A stretch of DNA of 64,000 nt from Flaccisagitta enflata (lineage: Eukaryota > Chaetognatha > Sagittoidea > Aphragmophora). The notes beneath the pieces are model-generated. The model was not told where the DNA came from and made no database searches. It saw only the letters and a list, made by a program, of their open reading frames with translations. Both the position numbers and the translations under genes were made by a program. This document shows positions 17,794 through 29,545 of the stretch, piece by piece (position 1 is the stretch's first letter; every line of letters begins with the position of its first letter). The stretch is from contig OZ231126.1 in the NCBI GenBank assembly GCA_965153355.1, positions 4,154,001 through 4,218,000 of the forward strand. Direction: 5' to 3'.

Positions 17794-18536
17794 TATTAGT
17801 TGGCATGGGCGTATTTAAGTCACATTATTTGGGACTGCAATCTCCAATTTGTGTCCAGATGAATTTTGATTCCCAATTAAAGCGGGAAATCTTTCTATCA
17901 ACGTAGTGATGCTAAGTTTGTGGTGAAAGTCCTAGAGGGGGAGTTAGCGGAATAGTACAACTTTACCCTTTTAACGAGGTTTATGGAGTTATATCTTGGG
18001 ATAAGGAGAAAAAATTGTAAAATCTTTGATCGTACCATTTGTACTTTCATAAGGTTTTCACTGATATTAGGTAAACGCCCTAATTCTTCGGGGCGCAAAA
18101 ATGTCGCTAGAGAGCAGAAAAACGGAATGTAACCATTTTGGATCTTCTTTTGCAAAGCTCCAAAAACGGTTAAAAATGTTTTTATGAACCAAGGAAAGTA
18201 TGATTCTGAATGCTGACGACACGAGCTATCGATTGGTGTAAGTTTTGAAAGCCAACTATGAGAAAAAGATATCGTTTTTCCTCTTTTATTGCTTTCCTGA
18301 CTTGTTACGGCGATATGCCAATATGAACTTTGATGTATATGAGCTCAATAGATGCAGTTTTGTTTCTTCTTTCAAATGAGACCTTTCTGAAACTTGAGAT
18401 CAGCCCCACGCGGCCTCACGAATGATATTAAGAAGACTCTATCGGCTCAATTTTCCTTAGTTTTCTTTCGCGTTGTTTGATTAACCGCATAAGCTACTTC
18501 TCTTCACATGAATGAAATAAATCAACTGTGCGGTTC
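17794..18536. other. Unassigned AT-rich DNA
   Basis: I see no exon with splice sites and no repeat structure here. If the minus-strand gene runs from 25 to 15 kb, this would be intron. Confidence 0.4.
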
Positions 18537-18537
18537 C

Positions 18538-19115
18538 GGCTGTAGACTCGCGATTCCGTCTGTAGACTCGCGATTCCGTCTGTAGACTCGCGATTCCGTC
18601 TGTAGACTCGCGATTCCGTCTGTAGACTCGCGATTCCGTCTGTAGACTCGCGATTCCATCTGTAGACTCGCGATTATGTCTGTTGACTCGCCATTCCGTC
18701 TGTAGATTCGTCATTCCGTCTGTAGGCTCGCCATTCTGTCTGTAGACTCGCCATTCTGTCTGTAGACTCGCCTTTCCATCTGTAGACTTGCAATTCCATC
18801 TGTAGACTCGCGATTCCGTCTGTAGACTTGCGTTCCGTCTTTAGACTTGCGTTCCGTCTGTCGACTCGCGTTCCATCTGTAGACTCGTGTTCTGTCTGAA
18901 GACTCGCGTTCTGTCTGTAGACTCGCAATTCCGTCTGTAGACTCGCGATTCCGTCTGTAGACTCGCGATTCTGTCTGTAGACTCGCGATTCCGTCTGTAG
19001 ACTCGCGATTCTGTCTGTAGACTCGCGATTCCATCTGTAGACTCGAGATTCCGTCCGAAGACTCGCGATTCCGTCCGTAGACTCGCAACTCCGTCCGTAG
19101 ACTCGCGATTCCTGA
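18538..19115. repeat. 20-bp minisatellite (TGTAGACTCGCGATTCCGTC)
   Basis: About 29 units, the left ones almost perfect, the middle ones missing a base or two, decaying to TGTTAACTCCTGATTC-like remnants up to 19400. Three units make 60 bp, giving two long minus-strand frames of 20-residue repeats that I do not consider genes. Confidence 0.95.
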
Positions 19116-19589
19116 TGATGATTCACAATTCTGTCTGACTCGCGATTTTGCCTCTTGACTCCTGACTGTCTGTTAATTCCTGATTCCTTCTGTTAACTCC
19201 TGATTCTTTCTGTTAACTTATGATTCCGTCTGTTGACCCCCGATTCTGTCTGCTGTTTCTGTTTGCTTAATAACAATTTTCTCCATTCAATCCCGATTTT
19301 GATGCTTTAATCCCATTTCTGTCTGTTCAATTGCGTATCGCGATTCTATCTGATAAATCTCGATTCTGTCTATTGATTCTTTTCAATCTTACATTCCCTG
19401 GCTCACTAACTCACTTTGCTCACCCCCTCAATCTCTCATAAGATGAATAATATTAATGAATAATTAAAAATGTGTTCACGATTTTAAGGCGACGCGACGC
19501 CTGGGATTAACCGCGATTGTTGTCAATAGAGACATACCAAATGAGTCATTATAAGCAATAGCCCAACTGCCATAGCGAATCATCATCTA

Positions 19590-20167
19590 CTATCTTGCTC
19601 AAATTAAGAGTCCTCGTTATAGAAATTAGTCATTCATTCTTAAATATTAATTAGTACAACCTGTTTTTTGTGATTTTAGTATATTTTAGCATCAACTTTT
19701 GCTTGCATAGTGACTGTAATGGTCTCTTGTAACCTACCATTAATTTATGTGTGACATGTTTCACAACTTCTTCATCTGTTTTTGCCTTTCTGATTTTAAG
19801 GCAATCCTTTCACTAATTTGGTTGTAAAATCTAAACAATTTGAGCAATAGAGCTTTGCTTGGTGGCAAATGAAAGTTCTTTCAAAGCTCTTTAGATTGGT
19901 CACCAATTTTCCTGACCTTCTATGATTGATATACCCATATAAAAAAACTGAAATTTTAAAAAAAGATTTTTACCTCATGGATCAAAGTGAATCATTTTAC
20001 TTTTTCTGCTGTAAAATCTAAACGAATTGAGCTACAGAGCTCTGCTGGGTGGCATTTGATCACATTTTTGCAGGGCTTTTTAACGGTCACCAATTTTTAT
20101 ATGTTTTGTTTGATAATTTAGCAATAATTTGAGAAAACATGCCGGACTCTTATTTTGAGCAAGATAG
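19590..20167. mobile_element. TA-flanked MITE with CTATCTTGCTCAAA ends
   Basis: Left end CTATCTTGCTCAAATTAAGA and its inverted partner at 20142-20167 are each bordered by TA. Two ~90-bp diverged direct copies (19822-19915, 20010-20100) with GTAAAATCTAAAC lie inside. Mariner-like by target site. Confidence 0.6.
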
Positions 20168-20639
20168 TACGTCATTTTATCTCCTATAGCTGAGAGATTC
20201 ATGATAAGAAAAGATTCGGCTATAGAATTCTTTTCTAGATAGAAAAGATTCCTTTATAGAAATGATTTCGTTATAGAAATGATTTCTACCATCAGCATGG
20301 CGCCCACTGTGCAAACAACTGTAATCCATGTTGCGTAATTATCTTATCTATTCAGAATTAATTCGTTTTCTAATAATTGGTTGTGTATTTACAATTGAAA
20401 TGAATTACTTTGCCGAAACTGAAAAAACCAAATGAAATGTGAACAACAGAAAAAAGGAAAAAGTTGGTCAATGTTTTGAAAGTCGCGGACTAGCGATTCT
20501 ATATGAGGCTTTGTCCATCCATTGACCCGTCGGCCTATCTGTAACATATGAAAACGTGCATTTCAGATGCCGTGCGTGTGCATATCCTTTTAAAGAAAAT
20601 CTGTCCTCGTGTTTATGTTTCAAAGCTTTGATAGAAGAC
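20168..20639. other. Unassigned AT-rich DNA
   Basis: Contains a short patch of AAAGATTC/TATAGAA repeats (20205-20290) and a GTCGCGGACTAGCGATTCTA remnant of the hairpin family near 20485. No gene seen. Confidence 0.4.
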
Positions 20640-21010
20640 TTCTGGATGGGCCCTTCAATGATGCACTTGACGACCTACTGCAGCATACCAGATGTTGACA
20701 AGTGGAAATTTTGCCTAGTTTTGTTTGAGTGATGATGTTCGAGTGGACAATGGGAGATTTAATTGATAGTGCACAGCTAAAAGCTTCAATGACGGAATTG
20801 TGGATAGGCCCTTAAATGATGCACTTGACAAGCTGCTGCAGCACACATGATGTGACATGTGAGAATTTTACCTGTATTGGTATAGACTAAGACTGTTAGA
20901 ATTAATGATGGGAGATTTTATTGATCGTTACAACTTCAATGGTAGATTTTTTTTGAGGGCCTCGATGATGCACTTGACGACCTGCTGCAGCATACCCAAT
21001 GTCAACAATT
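20640..21010. repeat. Three diverged ~150-bp tandem copies
   Basis: The segment GATGCACTTGACGACCTACT with CTGCAGCA following recurs at about 20662, 20818 and 20965, each with a related flank (ATGTTGACA, GGGCC). Stops interrupt all frames. Confidence 0.75.
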
Positions 21011-22135
21011 GAGAGATTAACCTAGAATTATTGTTGACTGAGGCTAATGTAGTAAAGAGCTAGAGATTTCATTGATGATGAGCTAGTAATTACGCGTAAC
21101 AGCTTCAAACCATTTGTTTGGGAATTGCTCCTAATTTTCATTGTCAATTGACTCTTTCCAGCGCTTATCCTTTCATTCGAAGTTGATCTTATTGGTTTTT
21201 TGTTGTTTTCATAAGTACATACAACATGCGCGGTAGGTTCTGGGCACTTTTGAAGCATTTTTGACCATTTTTGTAAGTATTTCAAGGGACCAACTGCATA
21301 AAACGAAGGTGCCAAAAATCTCGCTAATTTCTCCCCTTAAAAATTCATGAAATCAACATGGTCAATTTTATTTTTTTGGGCCAAAAATGTCTGAAACCTT
21401 CAAAAACCCCACCCCAGAGACACTTTCGGGTGAAAAAGGGCCATGAATGGTCACTGACATGAATTTGGAAAAATTAGGCCTTATACCTACTGATATTCAA
21501 GTTACCCTTCTTTTCATATTGGTTTTGCTTGAGATGGGGGGGGGGGATAGCTACAGTTTCCTTTTTGTGTGTCGTGGGGTCTTCTCGTTCTATAATCAAA
21601 TCTGCAGTTTTACGCTACAGAGCTCGATGGACAACATCAAATTTTGCCAAGTTACCACTCTGTTACCAATTAACCCTCCCCAGGTAAATCCAGGTTACCA
21701 GATAGTTACTAGATTTTTTTCGCAAGTTACTAAATTAGTTACTAGATTTTAATATTAATATAAAGCAACTGCAACTATGTTGGGTAATCAATTTAATGAG
21801 TCGAGGATGTACATATGAGCTTCACATGTCAAGGAACTAGATACAAAAATGTGTTAAAGTAAAGCTGCTTTAACGCTAACATAGGAAAAACTACACAATC
21901 TACGATGGGGCATTAAGTTCCTTTGCCATTTTAGAAGTCATGCTCTATTAGTAGGTGTGCTCAAGCAATGATCCCCATATTAAGTATTCATGTCTATTCA
22001 TGACCACCAAGCCTCAGCTTTTTGTTTCTCAACTGTTATTAAGAGGGTGATGAGTTGGGGTTTGGGATAGAGATGAAGCTGGGGATAGGGTCAGGTCTTC
22101 GCGGGGTTCGTTTTTGTAGATTTTGACTCAAGTTT
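21011..22135. other. Unassigned DNA
   Basis: No supported gene. Holds GTTACCAGAT/GTTACTAGAT repeats at 21650-21750 that recur at 24280-24425. Confidence 0.4.
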
Positions 22136-22137
22136 TT

Positions 22138-22345
22138 AAGGTGCGCCATAGCACCTCTATAACTAGCTCCGTCTGTCGGTTTGTTGGTCGGTTGGTTGGT
22201 CACGCTCGAGTTAAAAATCTCTAAAAGAAGCAAAAATCACCGGAAATGATTCAGAAATATGCTAGGATGATTTTTAGAAGCGCCATAGCACCTGTATATA
22301 AAGCTCCGTCCGTCCGTCCATCCGTCGGTCACGCTCGAATGAAAC
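22138..22345 (+). repeat. Two partial GCACCT-type hairpin elements in tandem
   Basis: AGGTGCGCCATAGCACCT followed by TCTATAACTAGCTCCGTC and a GTTGGTCGG run, then a second related copy from 22277 (GCGCCATAGCACCTGTATA). Both end near GGTCACGCTCGA. They are variants of the family at 32291, with hairpin loop GCCATA. Confidence 0.6.
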
Positions 22346-22436
22346 ATTGCTAAAAATATTTGAAATCATTAGAAAACTCATTTCGTTCATCATTGATGAT
22401 ACTCGTCATTTTATTCACTGATAAAATCAGCTACGG

Positions 22437-23095
22437 TTAGGTCTGATAGAGCTGGTGATAGGTCGGATAGGTCTGGTGATAGGTCGGATAGGTCTCGGGA
22501 TAGTTCTGATAGAGCAGGGGATCGGTCTGATAGAGCTGGTGATAGGTCTGATAGAGCTCGGGACAGGTCTGATAGAGCTCAGGAAAGCAGGGGTGTATAT
22601 AGTTGCACGACCTTTGATTTCTTTCCCCCCCCTGGTCCTTTGATTTTCTTCCCCGCGGGGCCAATCTACATATGATTTTCTTCCCCATATACCCCCTATA
22701 TAGTAATATATTGATTTGAATAATATAAAATAGTGTTGTAGTAACTAAATATTACATTTTAGTACTGTCAAAAGTGTAAAATCTTCTATATTTTACATCT
22801 TTTCATTTTTCCACCCTTTGATTTTCTTCCCCATGTCCAAATCCTTTGATTTTATTCCCCCCCCTGCCGGGGGGGGGAATATGCAACTATATACAGGCCT
22901 GCAGGAAAGGTCTGATAGAGCTCGGGATAGGTCTGATAGAGCTAGGAATGGTCTGAAAGAGCTAGGGATAAGTCTGACGGAGCTAGGGATAGCTATGGAT
23001 TAATAACGCCCGGCGGGATAGGTTTGATAGAGCTAGAAACGGTCTGATAGAGCTAGGGATAGGTCTAATGGAGCTAGGGATAGCTATGAATTAAT
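22437..23095. repeat. ~20-bp GATAGGTCTGATAGAGCT minisatellite split by a transposon
   Basis: Array halves at 22437-22587 and 22902-23095. The unit is GATAGGTCTGATAGAGCTGG with variants. The two halves join correctly when the hAT-like element at 22588-22901 and one 8-bp target copy are removed. Confidence 0.85.
22588..22901. mobile_element. hAT-like MITE with perfect 8-bp target duplication
   Basis: Inverted ends of ~20 bp: CAGGGGTGTATATAGTTGCA on the left; the right end reads CAGGCCTGTATATAGTTGCA in reverse. The 8-bp duplication CAGGAAAG lies at 22580-22587 and 22902-22909. CAGGG-type ends and 8-bp targets are characteristic of hAT transposons. The 314-bp inside has subterminal CCTTTGATTTTCTTCCCC repeats in both halves and no coding capacity. 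Confidence 0.85.
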
Positions 23096-23527
23096 AACGC
23101 TCGGCGCACCGTCTTGGCCCGTGTATCCGGCCTTGTTAGAGTTCTTCCTTGGCAGCATTGAAAAATCGCAATTTTGTATGGTAACAATCCTTACAAAGTG
23201 CATAAGTGTTGAGTGGTAGGGCAGGAGCAATAACACAACAAATACACTCAATACTTGCATGATTCGAGATTCGCCGAGCTAACTAAAAGAAATAAAGTCC
23301 AAACTTTGTGACATCAATTTATTACTGATTCAAAAAAAAAAATGTATCTATGTGTGTTTTAATCCTTGTTTTTCGGTCCATGCGCCATAGAAATAGCACT
23401 TCATCATTCCAGAGTGAGAAACATCCCAGTGTAAGTGTAAAATCAGTGTGACAGGGTGTGGACATATTTCTTATAGTTGGCCCGGCGGATCTCGAATCTT
23501 GCCACTAATTATTCAAACTGACTTAAA

Positions 23528-23645
23528 CAAGGCCAAGTAGGCCAATAAGGTGCGACGTGTGGATCGTCGAACGAATGCGTTACCGACCAACAGACAGACA
23601 GACGGACACAGCCAGTTATAGAGGTGCTTTGTCGCACCTAAAAAA
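23528..23645 (-). mobile_element. Hairpin-ended short element, GCACCT family (copy R1)
   Basis: In its own sense it begins CAAGGCCAAGTAGGCCAATA, has GGTGCGACGTGTGGATCGTC and a short GACAGACA block, and ends with the hairpin AGGTGCTTTGTCGCACCT plus AAAAAA. Confidence 0.75.
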
Positions 23646-23762
23646 CCTAAAAAGAACAAAAGAAAACCAGTAATTTTAAAATGTTATGGACGGACTGATG
23701 GACGCATCAATAAGTGGATCGACAGAGTCACAGACGCACAAAAGAACCAGCAGAGAGGGAGG

Positions 23763-23763
<1 letters not shown>

Positions 23764-23833
<70 letters not shown>
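23764..23833. repeat. (AG)n microsatellite
   Basis: About 70 bp of uninterrupted AG. Confidence 0.97.
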
Positions 23834-23837
<4 letters not shown>

Positions 23838-23936
23838 TGAGAATATGCCATAGTGACATATGCATGGTGAATAATTCGACGCTCAGAATGAATGATTCAA
23901 GACAAAATTTTAAATCATTTCCTCAGATCATCTAAA

Positions 23937-24280
23937 CAAGGCCGGATACACGGCAATCCAGTCGCGGACTGTTGGGCAGGAGCAGTAATGCAAAAACCGC
24001 TTGGAATTCAACAAGGCCGGATACACGGCTACCCCAGTCGCGTGCGGGTGGGCAGGGGCCATAATTGAGGTCACCAGATCATTTGAGCAGGAGCAGTGAA
24101 GCCAAAAATCCCAAAAACCCGAAAAAAGTAAAGTGTGACGGATGGAAGGACCGACGGACCGACAGACCGACAAAGCGGGGTGTAGAGTCGCGTAGCACGC
24201 GACTAAAAATGTGACGGACGGACGGACGGACCTACCGACCGACACGGCAAGGTGTAGAGTCGCGTGTCCGCGACTAAAAA
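23937..24280 (-). mobile_element. GCGACT-family hairpin element interrupted by a second copy
   Basis: The outer copy starts CAAGGCCGGATACACGGC and ends AGTCGCGTGTCCGCGACT plus AAAAA. The inner copy of the same family sits at 24012-24209. Outer sequence resumes with GTGACGGACGG, as expected for an uninterrupted element. Confidence 0.75.
24012..24209 (-). mobile_element. Inner (nested) GCGACT-family hairpin element
   Basis: Complete copy from CAAGGCCGGATACACGGCTA through GGGTGGGCAGGGGCC and a GACCGACGG block to AGTCGCGTAGCACGCGACT plus AAAAA. Its stem is the same as in other copies while the loop differs (TAGCA). Confidence 0.75.
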
Positions 24281-24716
24281 TTACCAAATTTTCTCCCAGG
24301 TTACCAAAGTTACCAGATTTTTATCCCAAGACCCAAGTTACCAAAGTTGCCGAAAATATTTAAGTAGATTACCAGCCAGGGTACTATGTTACCAAATGCT
24401 TTCCCAAGTTACCAGATCTGGTAACAACTTGGCCACTTCGCTACATAGCGCATCGTCAACATACGAGGAAGCGAAACTGCTACAGGATTGATCACAATTA
24501 CACATTTTTAAAAAAAAAAAAAATTTATACTTCTTTTTGTATGGCAATAATTCTACTGCTGCCTTTCACGATTGCAAATGAAAGAAAGTAATTTGACATG
24601 CCACTAAAAATGATGGTTCCTTTTCAGAGCACTCTGACTTATTCCCGCCACGCGCCGGAGGTAAGCGTCACTGAAACTATCTGGCTGACTAGCGACTGCG
24701 TTTCTCTCCAATGACG

Positions 24717-24738
24717 GCAATATGCAAATGAGGCTTTT
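24717..24738. promoter_or_regulatory. Octamer-containing segment shared with 14640
   Basis: GCAATATGCAAATGAGGCTT occurs here and at 14640-14660, with further partial similarity on both sides. It contains ATGCAAAT, the POU-factor octamer. Its function here is unknown; it may simply be part of a dispersed repeat. Confidence 0.35.
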
Positions 24739-24903
24739 CGCTCGATCGTCTGTAAAGAAAGCTTATATCGAAACTAGCATGACGAAAAGATCCCTCAACG
24801 CGCACGCACATGCAAATATCAATCGGACAATCGTCATATAGCTATTGCTATTGCAATTGCTATTGCCTATCATGCTGTCGTCATGATTTCAACACCTTTG
24901 TAA

Positions 24904-25076
24904 TTACGTTACCGTATTACCGTTTACGTTTGCGTTGAACGGGAATTGGAACGCCGTTAGACTTTCCGCTCCTCCTCTTCCACCTCCTCTTCCTCTTCTT
25001 TCCTCTTCGGCTGCCTGAAGCGTGACCGCGGCGTCGCCTTTGAGGGGAGATCGTTGAGGTGTCTTTTGTTTACGGC
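24904..25076 (-). CDS. Unknown minus-strand gene, exon D (terminal)
   Basis: Acceptor CCCCCCCCTCCTTCAG (CAG = plus 25079-25077). Entered in phase 1: 2 nt, 56 codons, TAA at 24906-24904. It encodes GRKQKTPQRSPLKGDAAVTL, an acidic patch, [10 protein letters not shown], and AFQFPFNANVNGNTVT. The phase matches exon C. No AATAAA lies close downstream in minus sense, which leaves room for the alternative that the exon ends at the donor near 24920. Confidence 0.55.
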
Positions 25077-27655
25077 CTGAAGGAGGGGGGGGGCGCGAAA
25101 AAGAGAAAATATTCGCGAAAGTGTTGGACGGTCAGCGGTGCTCGTTGCCCTACAGTTTGGATTCATTAGGATTTGATGGTACAGTTGAGCACTGCTCTAA
25201 CGGACCCGCCACTAACGGAATTCGGACAATCAAAACAAATTCTTAGTCGTCTTAATTTCTTTAATTTCTTATATAGTTGAACTCTGTTTTAAAAGACCCA
25301 CCACTCACGGAATTCCGCCTACAATAAAAGCAGATTCATAGTCCCTTCATATTGATTCCTTCAATTTCTTTTATTGGCTCTAACAAAATTCCGATAAGAA
25401 CAAAAAAAAATTGATTAGTCCCTTGAAATTAGAGCGGGGTTTAACTGTATGAAGGGCAGCGGCTCCAAGGTGGCTTACAACTTATGCTCAGAAATTTCGA
25501 CAAAAGGGCCAAAGTACTGAGTCGGAATGTTGAATTGGACCAAAATTTGGGCTACTTGGCTGGGATTATTCTAGTTACATGGCTGGGACTTGGGCTACAT
25601 GGCTGGGATTCGAGTTACATGGCTGGGATTTGAGTTACATGGCTGGGATTTGAGTTACATGGCTGGGATTTGGGTTTCATGGCTGGGATTTGGGCTACTT
25701 GGCTGGGATTTGAGTTACATGGCTGGGATTCGAGTTACATGGCTGGAATTTGAGTTACATGGCTGGGATTTGAGTTACGTGGCTGGGATTTGAGTTACAT
25801 GGCAGGGATTTGAGTTACATGGCTGGAATTTGAGTTACGTGGCTAGGATTTGAGTTACATGGCTGGTATTTGAGTTACATGGCTGGGATTCGAGTTAGAT
25901 GCCTGGGATTCGAGTTACATGGCTGGGATTTGAATTACATGGCTGGGATTCGAGTTACATGGCTGGGATTCGAATTACATGGCTGGGATTCGAGTTACAT
26001 GGCTGGGATTTGGGCTACTAGTCTGGGATTCTCCGGGCCCTCGGCACTTGGCATCGCATGCTCTCGTTGATGCCAGAAATATGAACACGAGAGAAATGTT
26101 TACAATAACATTGAATCTGTTTTGCTTCATTTAACCCATCCTAAGACATCTATTCACCTTTCGCCATATTTTGCGCCGCCGCCGCTGCTGCCGCTGCTGC
26201 CGCCGCCGCCGCCGCCGCCACTTGGTCGACATCCGGCCGGCCGGAGACGCCGGGAAGCGGCCGATTCGAGACGCCGACAGAAAACTCATCTCCCGGCAAT
26301 GTCTGTCAAAACAAGGAAAGGAAAAAAATGATAAGAACAAGGCCAAGTAGGCCAATGAGGTGCGACGTGTAGATCGTCGAACGAATGCGTTACCGACCAA
26401 CTGACCAACCAACCGACCGACCGATCAACGGACGCATCCAGTTATAGAGGTGCTTTGTCGCACCTAAAAAAAAACAACAATTAACACAGGGACGAAATAT
26501 CGTCGCGGACGGGTGGGCAGGGGCGCGCAACCCCTTCCCTCTATACTCCCACATAACAAAACAAACACACTCGCTCATTTATCCAAAATGCTTGTTTTCA
26601 CATTTTTCAACTGGATTATTACGGACTAACGAACCCTTGAACCAACGGACGGACAAAGACCAAGCTCGCGACTAAGAAGCGCCATGAAAAGGAACTTCTT
26701 CTTTCTCGATGTGTATTAATACGAGGAAAGATCTTCCACAGGTGAGAAAAATAACTTTTACCAGTTTCGATTAGGAAGAAGGATTTTGTCGTGGATGGGG
26801 ATGGGAAATTGGGAATGGGAATGGGGATGGGAAATTGGGAATGGAGATGGGAATGGGGATGGGAAATTGGGAATGGGGATGGGAAATTGGGAATGAGGAT
26901 GGGAATGGGGATGGGAAATTTGGAATGAGGATGGCGTAAAGGATTGACTTTTGGAGTTAGCGTGCAAGGATCGGGAAGGGGAAGTTGTATGGGAACGGCG
27001 TGCGAGAATCGGGATTGCATACGGTAATGGCGATATCATGGGGATGGGGATGACGACATTGTGGCGCACTGTATTTAGGCTGGAGCGAATTGGAAGAGGG
27101 GGAAAAGGGCGCAGACGAGCGGCAACGAACTCTGGTTTTGACTCGGGATCAAGTAAGTATGGTAGAGATGGCTGAAAAGGGAACATAGGAAGGCAGGGTA
27201 AAGAGGGGGGGGTAAGGAGGGAATATGGGGAGAGTTCGACAGTTTTGGATAAATTGAAATATGGGAAGGGCCGACACGGCAGAGGGGCGGGACCAAATAT
27301 CTGTCAGTCATCAAGGATGAGTTATGTTTGGGCATTGACGGGTTATCGCGAATTTGGGAATAGAATGGGTTCTAAAGGGTAGGTTCCTGGGTAGGAGGGG
27401 AAGGACGCAAGGAGGATAGATTAATTTTGATTAAATGTGAAATCGGTGTTCATTAAAACCGACGCGCGATGGAAACTCAGAAGCGCGAAACGACTCCAAA
27501 CGAACGATGTGGACAACTTAATCTTTTATGCGCTTTTAATCTTTTATTCACGATGTTTTAATGATAACACTTTTTATCGGGCATTAATTATTAATCAAAG
27601 TTTCGCCTGTAAAACGAATGGCAGCCATCTCTTTTTCCCCTTTGTGCTCCGTCGG

Positions 27656-27745
<90 letters not shown>

Positions 27746-27902
27746 TTGCTTTCTTTGATTGATTGATTTATCTATTCATTCATTCATTCATTCATTCCTT
27801 AATTCATTCATTCATTCATTCATTCATTCATTCATTCATTCATTCATTCATTCATTCATTCATTCAGTTTGCTTTCTTTGTTGATAGTCCATTGTAATTA
27901 AT

Positions 27903-27969
<67 letters not shown>

Positions 27970-27970
27970 C

Positions 27971-28016
<46 letters not shown>

Positions 28017-29370
28017 TTTTAATATTCTTTCATTCTTTCATTCTCTCATTCAATTTCTCTTTCTATCTTTGTAATTGTACCATAACATCAAGTCCATACC
28101 AATCTATTGTGTTGAAAATGGCCATTAATGCTGTTGCTGCGGTCGGCGATGTTGTGGTTGTTGTTGTGGTTGTTGTTGTGGTGGTTATTGTTGTTGTTGT
28201 GGTGGTTGTTGTGGTTGTTGTTGTTGTTGTGGTGGCGATCCTCGTCGATGACAAGCGACGGAATTGGCGGCAAATCGTCGACGGAAGACGTGGAAGAAGC
28301 ATTCGACCGCCTCTTGAAGGATGATGCGGTTGCATCTTCGACGAACGATTGCGGCGGAGAAGTCTGTTCGTTGCCGACGGAGTGTTTGTAAGCGACATTC
28401 TTGATTCTGCTGCTACTGCTGCTGTTTGCGCTGTTGTTGCTGCCACTGTTGTTGATGTTGTTGATGCCACTGTTGATGTTGTTGGTGTTGTTAATACTGT
28501 TGATATAGTTGTTGTTGATGAGCTGTTGATTGTTGCGTTTGAGTGTTGGTAGATTGCTGTTGATATGTGAGCCTCGATCTCGAAGGGAAATGTTGAGAAG
28601 CGGCGGAGGAGGGAAATCCTGTAAGGGGGGGGGGGTTGGGGGGGGAAACAGATTGACAGACAGAGAGACAGACAGACAGGGGGGGTTGGGGAGAGACAAA
28701 CAGATTGACAGACAGACAGACAGACAGACAGACAGAGAATCATGAAAACATAACGACATAAGAATGGGTTACTCAGCTCAGTCATTTAGCAGCGGCTCTG
28801 AAGGGGACAAAGTCCTGTAGAACGCAAGGGGGCTTTTATTCTTCCGTTCGTTTGTTCGTTTGTTCGTTTGTTCGTTTGTGCGTCCTCCCGATCAAGCCTG
28901 TCAGGCCCTAAATCTGCACCCTCAGGCCTCAGATGAGCCCTCTCAGTAGATTCATTACTGATTAAGATCGGTGGTTTGCGACTTCTTTGTATTCGTGCGG
29001 GTGTCTTGCCTCGAATCAGCCAAACCAGGCCTCAAATCAGGCCTAACAGGCCTTGAAACAGTCTCGAACAGGACTTCACATCATCATTGGGTCTCAATCT
29101 GCCCTCTTAGGCCTCATCAACTCCTTTACGCAGGACAGGCAGGACCTCCTTTAGGCAAGACAAATGAAATTTCCCCTGTGTGTCTCGCTGACTAAGAATC
29201 TATGAATGAACGCAGAGAACAGACAGTTTTTGTAACAAATGCGTGACAGACCAACCGACAGAACGACCGACCGACCGTCTAACCAACCGACCGACCAAGT
29301 GGTGGGTCGATTGGCCTTCATTAGAAGTCATACCGCGCTTGATAACTGCCTAGTGATTCCCCAGGTTAGC

Positions 29371-29441
<71 letters not shown>

Positions 29442-29446
29442 CGACG

Positions 29447-29545
<99 letters not shown>

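Noticed and set aside
18481-19126. Two long minus-strand frames of ESTDGIASLQ-type repeats
   Set aside because: Explained by the 20-bp minisatellite, three units of which equal 20 codons.
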